Shown one piece after another: positions 62,745-64,000 of a stretch of 64,000 nt of DNA. How positions within the stretch are numbered: the stretch's first letter is position 1; each line of letters begins with the position of its first letter. This DNA comes from Fibrobacter sp. (GTDB lineage: Bacteria > Fibrobacterota > Fibrobacteria > Fibrobacterales > Fibrobacteraceae), in assembly GCF_017545445.1 (NCBI RefSeq), contig NZ_JAFWOM010000103.1:16042-80041 (forward strand), given 5' to 3'. The position numbers and the translations under genes were made by a program. A model generated the notes under the pieces. The model searched no databases. It worked only from the letters and a program-made list of their open reading frames with translations, and had not been told where the DNA came from.

Positions 62745-63746
62745 TTACGTTTTTTTGCTCCAACCGATGCTTTTTTTGTGCATATGGGGCACTGCAGCGT
62801 CCAAAGCCTGCTGTAATTCAGCGCAACCTTCACCTGTCACCGCCGATGTGATGACCACTTTCTGGCGGTGCTTCTTGAATTCCTTGATGGCGTTTTCGAT
62901 GCCGAGGTCGCTCTTGTTGAGAGCCACGACGAAGTTCTTTTCGGCAAGCTTCGGGTGGAATGCCTTGAGCTCTTCCTTGAGGACATTGAACTGTTCGTAA
63001 GCGTTTTCGGCGAAACCGTCAATCACAAAGAGCAACGTGTGCGTACGTTCGATGTGCTTGAGGAACTGGTGACCAAGGCCCTTGCCTTCGCTGGCGCCTT
63101 CCAAGAGGCCCGGAATATCAGCGACTACAAAGCTGTGACCGTTCACCTGCACAATGCCGAGCACCAGTTCAAGTGTCGTAAACGGATAGTCGCCAACTTT
63201 CGGACGTCCGCTAGAAATTTTGTTCACGAGGCTCGACTTGCCTGCGTTCGGGAAGCCAACGAGACCTACGTCTGCCATGAGCTTGAGTTCTAGGAACAGC
63301 TGGCGGACTTCGCCCTTTTCACCCGGCGTGCACTTGCGCGGGGCCTGCACCTTCGGAGTTGCGAAATGCTGGTTGCCCATGCCGCCCTTGCCGCCGCGAG
63401 CCGCAATCCACTTTTGGCCCGGTTCGGTCAAGTCCGTGAGGATGTGGCCCTGTTCGTCCTTGACGATTGTGCCACGCGGAACGTTCACGATCAAATCTTC
63501 GGCAGATGCGCCGGAGCAGCGCTTTGCACCACCGGGCTGACCGCTCTTTGCCTTGTAAATGTGCGTGTTGCCCATGTCGAGGAGCGTCGTATATTGCTCG
63601 TTCACCTGCAAAATCACGTGACCGCCACGACCGCCATCACCACCATCGGGACCGCCGAGGGGTACAAACTTTTCACGATGGAAACTGCAGATGCCGTCAC
63701 CGCCTCTGCCGGAGCGAACTTCAATATTTTTTTCGTCTAAGAACAT
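62745..63746 (-). CDS. obg: GTPase Obg/CgtA
   Basis: Essential GTPase acting in 50S ribosome maturation and stress control. 333 residues from ATG 63746 (MFLDEKNIEVRSGRGGDGICSF); a longer reading from 63881 runs through a repeat and is rejected. The Gly-rich OBG fold (GGPDGGDGGRGGHV) spans about 1-158. The G domain has G1 GFPNAGKSS, switch GDYPFTTLE, G3 DIPGLLEGA, G4 NKSD and G5 SAVTG. The protein ends soon after the G domain, so the C-terminal OCT domain is absent, as in many relatives. First gene of obg-HU-smpB-amidase. Confidence 0.95.
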   Translation of the reverse strand: MFLDEKNIEVRSGRGGDGICSFHREKFVPLGGPDGGDGGRGGHVILQVNEQYTTLLDMGNTHIYKAKSGQPGGAKRCSGASAEDLIVNVPRGTIVKDEQGHILTDLTEPGQKWIAARGGKGGMGNQHFATPKVQAPRKCTPGEKGEVRQLFLELKLMADVGLVGFPNAGKSSLVNKISSGRPKVGDYPFTTLELVLGIVQVNGHSFVVADIPGLLEGASEGKGLGHQFLKHIERTHTLLFVIDGFAENAYEQFNVLKEELKAFHPKLAEKNFVVALNKSDLGIENAIKEFKKHRQKVVITSAVTGEGCAELQQALDAAVPHMHKKSIGWSKKT

Positions 63747-63751
63747 ATCTT

Positions 63752-63814
63752 TCGTCTGTAGGCTCGCAGAGCCGTTCTCTCGTCTAAATAAGTGGTTAGT
63801 ATGCAGTGGAATCA
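63752..63814 (-). repeat. Repeat block directly upstream of obg
   Basis: On the minus strand CTGCATA, CTAACCA, CTTATTT heptads run into TTAGACGAGAGAACG, a hairpin GGCTC-TGC-GAGCC, and CTACAGACGA, ending five bases before the obg start codon. The last two blocks match 58039-58076. Confidence 0.7.
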
Positions 63815-64000
63815 CCTTTTTCAGCGTAAAATGTAGAAATTTTTGCGATTTGGGGAAGAGGGATGTGCTCGACAAACACATTTGTGATTTGTCATGCCGA
63901 ATTTATTCCGGCATCGGCTATTCCAATTAAGCTAAAACATGTTACATTAGCTATGGCTTTGACTTTGACGATGCTTTGTGCTCGCTTTCTCTTTTGTAAA
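63815..64000. other. Window end, no gene seen
   Basis: AT-rich DNA with one palindrome, ATGCCG-AATTTATTC-CGGCAT (63894-63914), of the REP-like type. It may hold the obg promoter. Confidence 0.5.

Overview
The window almost certainly comes from a Fibrobacter (F. succinogenes-like) chromosome. Three things point there: a XynC-type xylanase with two GH11 domains, many copies of the 'Fibrobacter succinogenes major paralogous domain', and secreted glycan-active enzymes with Ser-rich linkers and C-terminal sorting-type domains. Several promoters carry a Bacteroidota-like TAnnTTTG box, which fits the FCB group.

Layout. 1-7.3 kb: plant cell wall enzymes (GH9 endoglucanase running off the left edge, divergent PL1 pectate lyase, GH5 endoglucanase with two CBM11-like modules). 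7.4-10.1 kb: PLP aminotransferase and MATE exporter, both apparently leaderless. 10.5-12.4 kb: two-domain xylanase XynC. 12.5-14.4 kb: an acidic Cys-cluster protein and DapA on the minus strand. 14.7-27.9 kb: five consecutive secreted proteins (at least three clear lipoproteins) built from 20 tandem Fib_succ_major domains. 27.9-31.7 kb: tRNA-Leu(GAG), an EamA transporter and a large InlB-repeat surface protein, all minus. 31.9-33.6 kb: glnS. 33.9-45.0 kb: six CotH-family secreted kinase-like paralogs on the minus strand, five of them one tight operon and two lacking key Asp residues. 45.2-49.6 kb: DUF3300 protein, tgt, a small-protein/GNAT pair resembling a toxin-antitoxin module, and a CsgG-like periplasmic protein. 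49.6-54.2 kb: two more Fib_succ_major lipoproteins around an accessory patch (Rpn nuclease fragment, four-helix-bundle protein, second copy of the GNAT module with a broken GNAT gene). 54.8-58 kb: phosphohexomutase, a secreted protein, YebC. 58.4-60.6 kb: two paralogous lipoproteins. 60.7-63.7 kb: minus-strand operon obg-HU-smpB-amidase.

The genes mainly serve extracellular polysaccharide breakdown and cell-surface display, with scattered housekeeping genes (tgt, glnS, smpB, obg, dapA, yebC).

The intergenic DNA is the most unusual part. Many gaps are filled with degenerate tandem repeats in strict 7-bp register (CTAACCA, CTTCCTA, CTCGTCT, CTCATAG, ATCACAC families) that lead into promoters or stop codons. 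There are also several REP-like palindromes, some translated inside genes, a three-copy element with a variable hairpin between conserved flanks (57953, 58086, 54232), and three ~40-bp TTACATACTAA inverted-repeat units upstream of the GH5 gene. No CRISPR array, rRNA, transposase or phage gene was seen.
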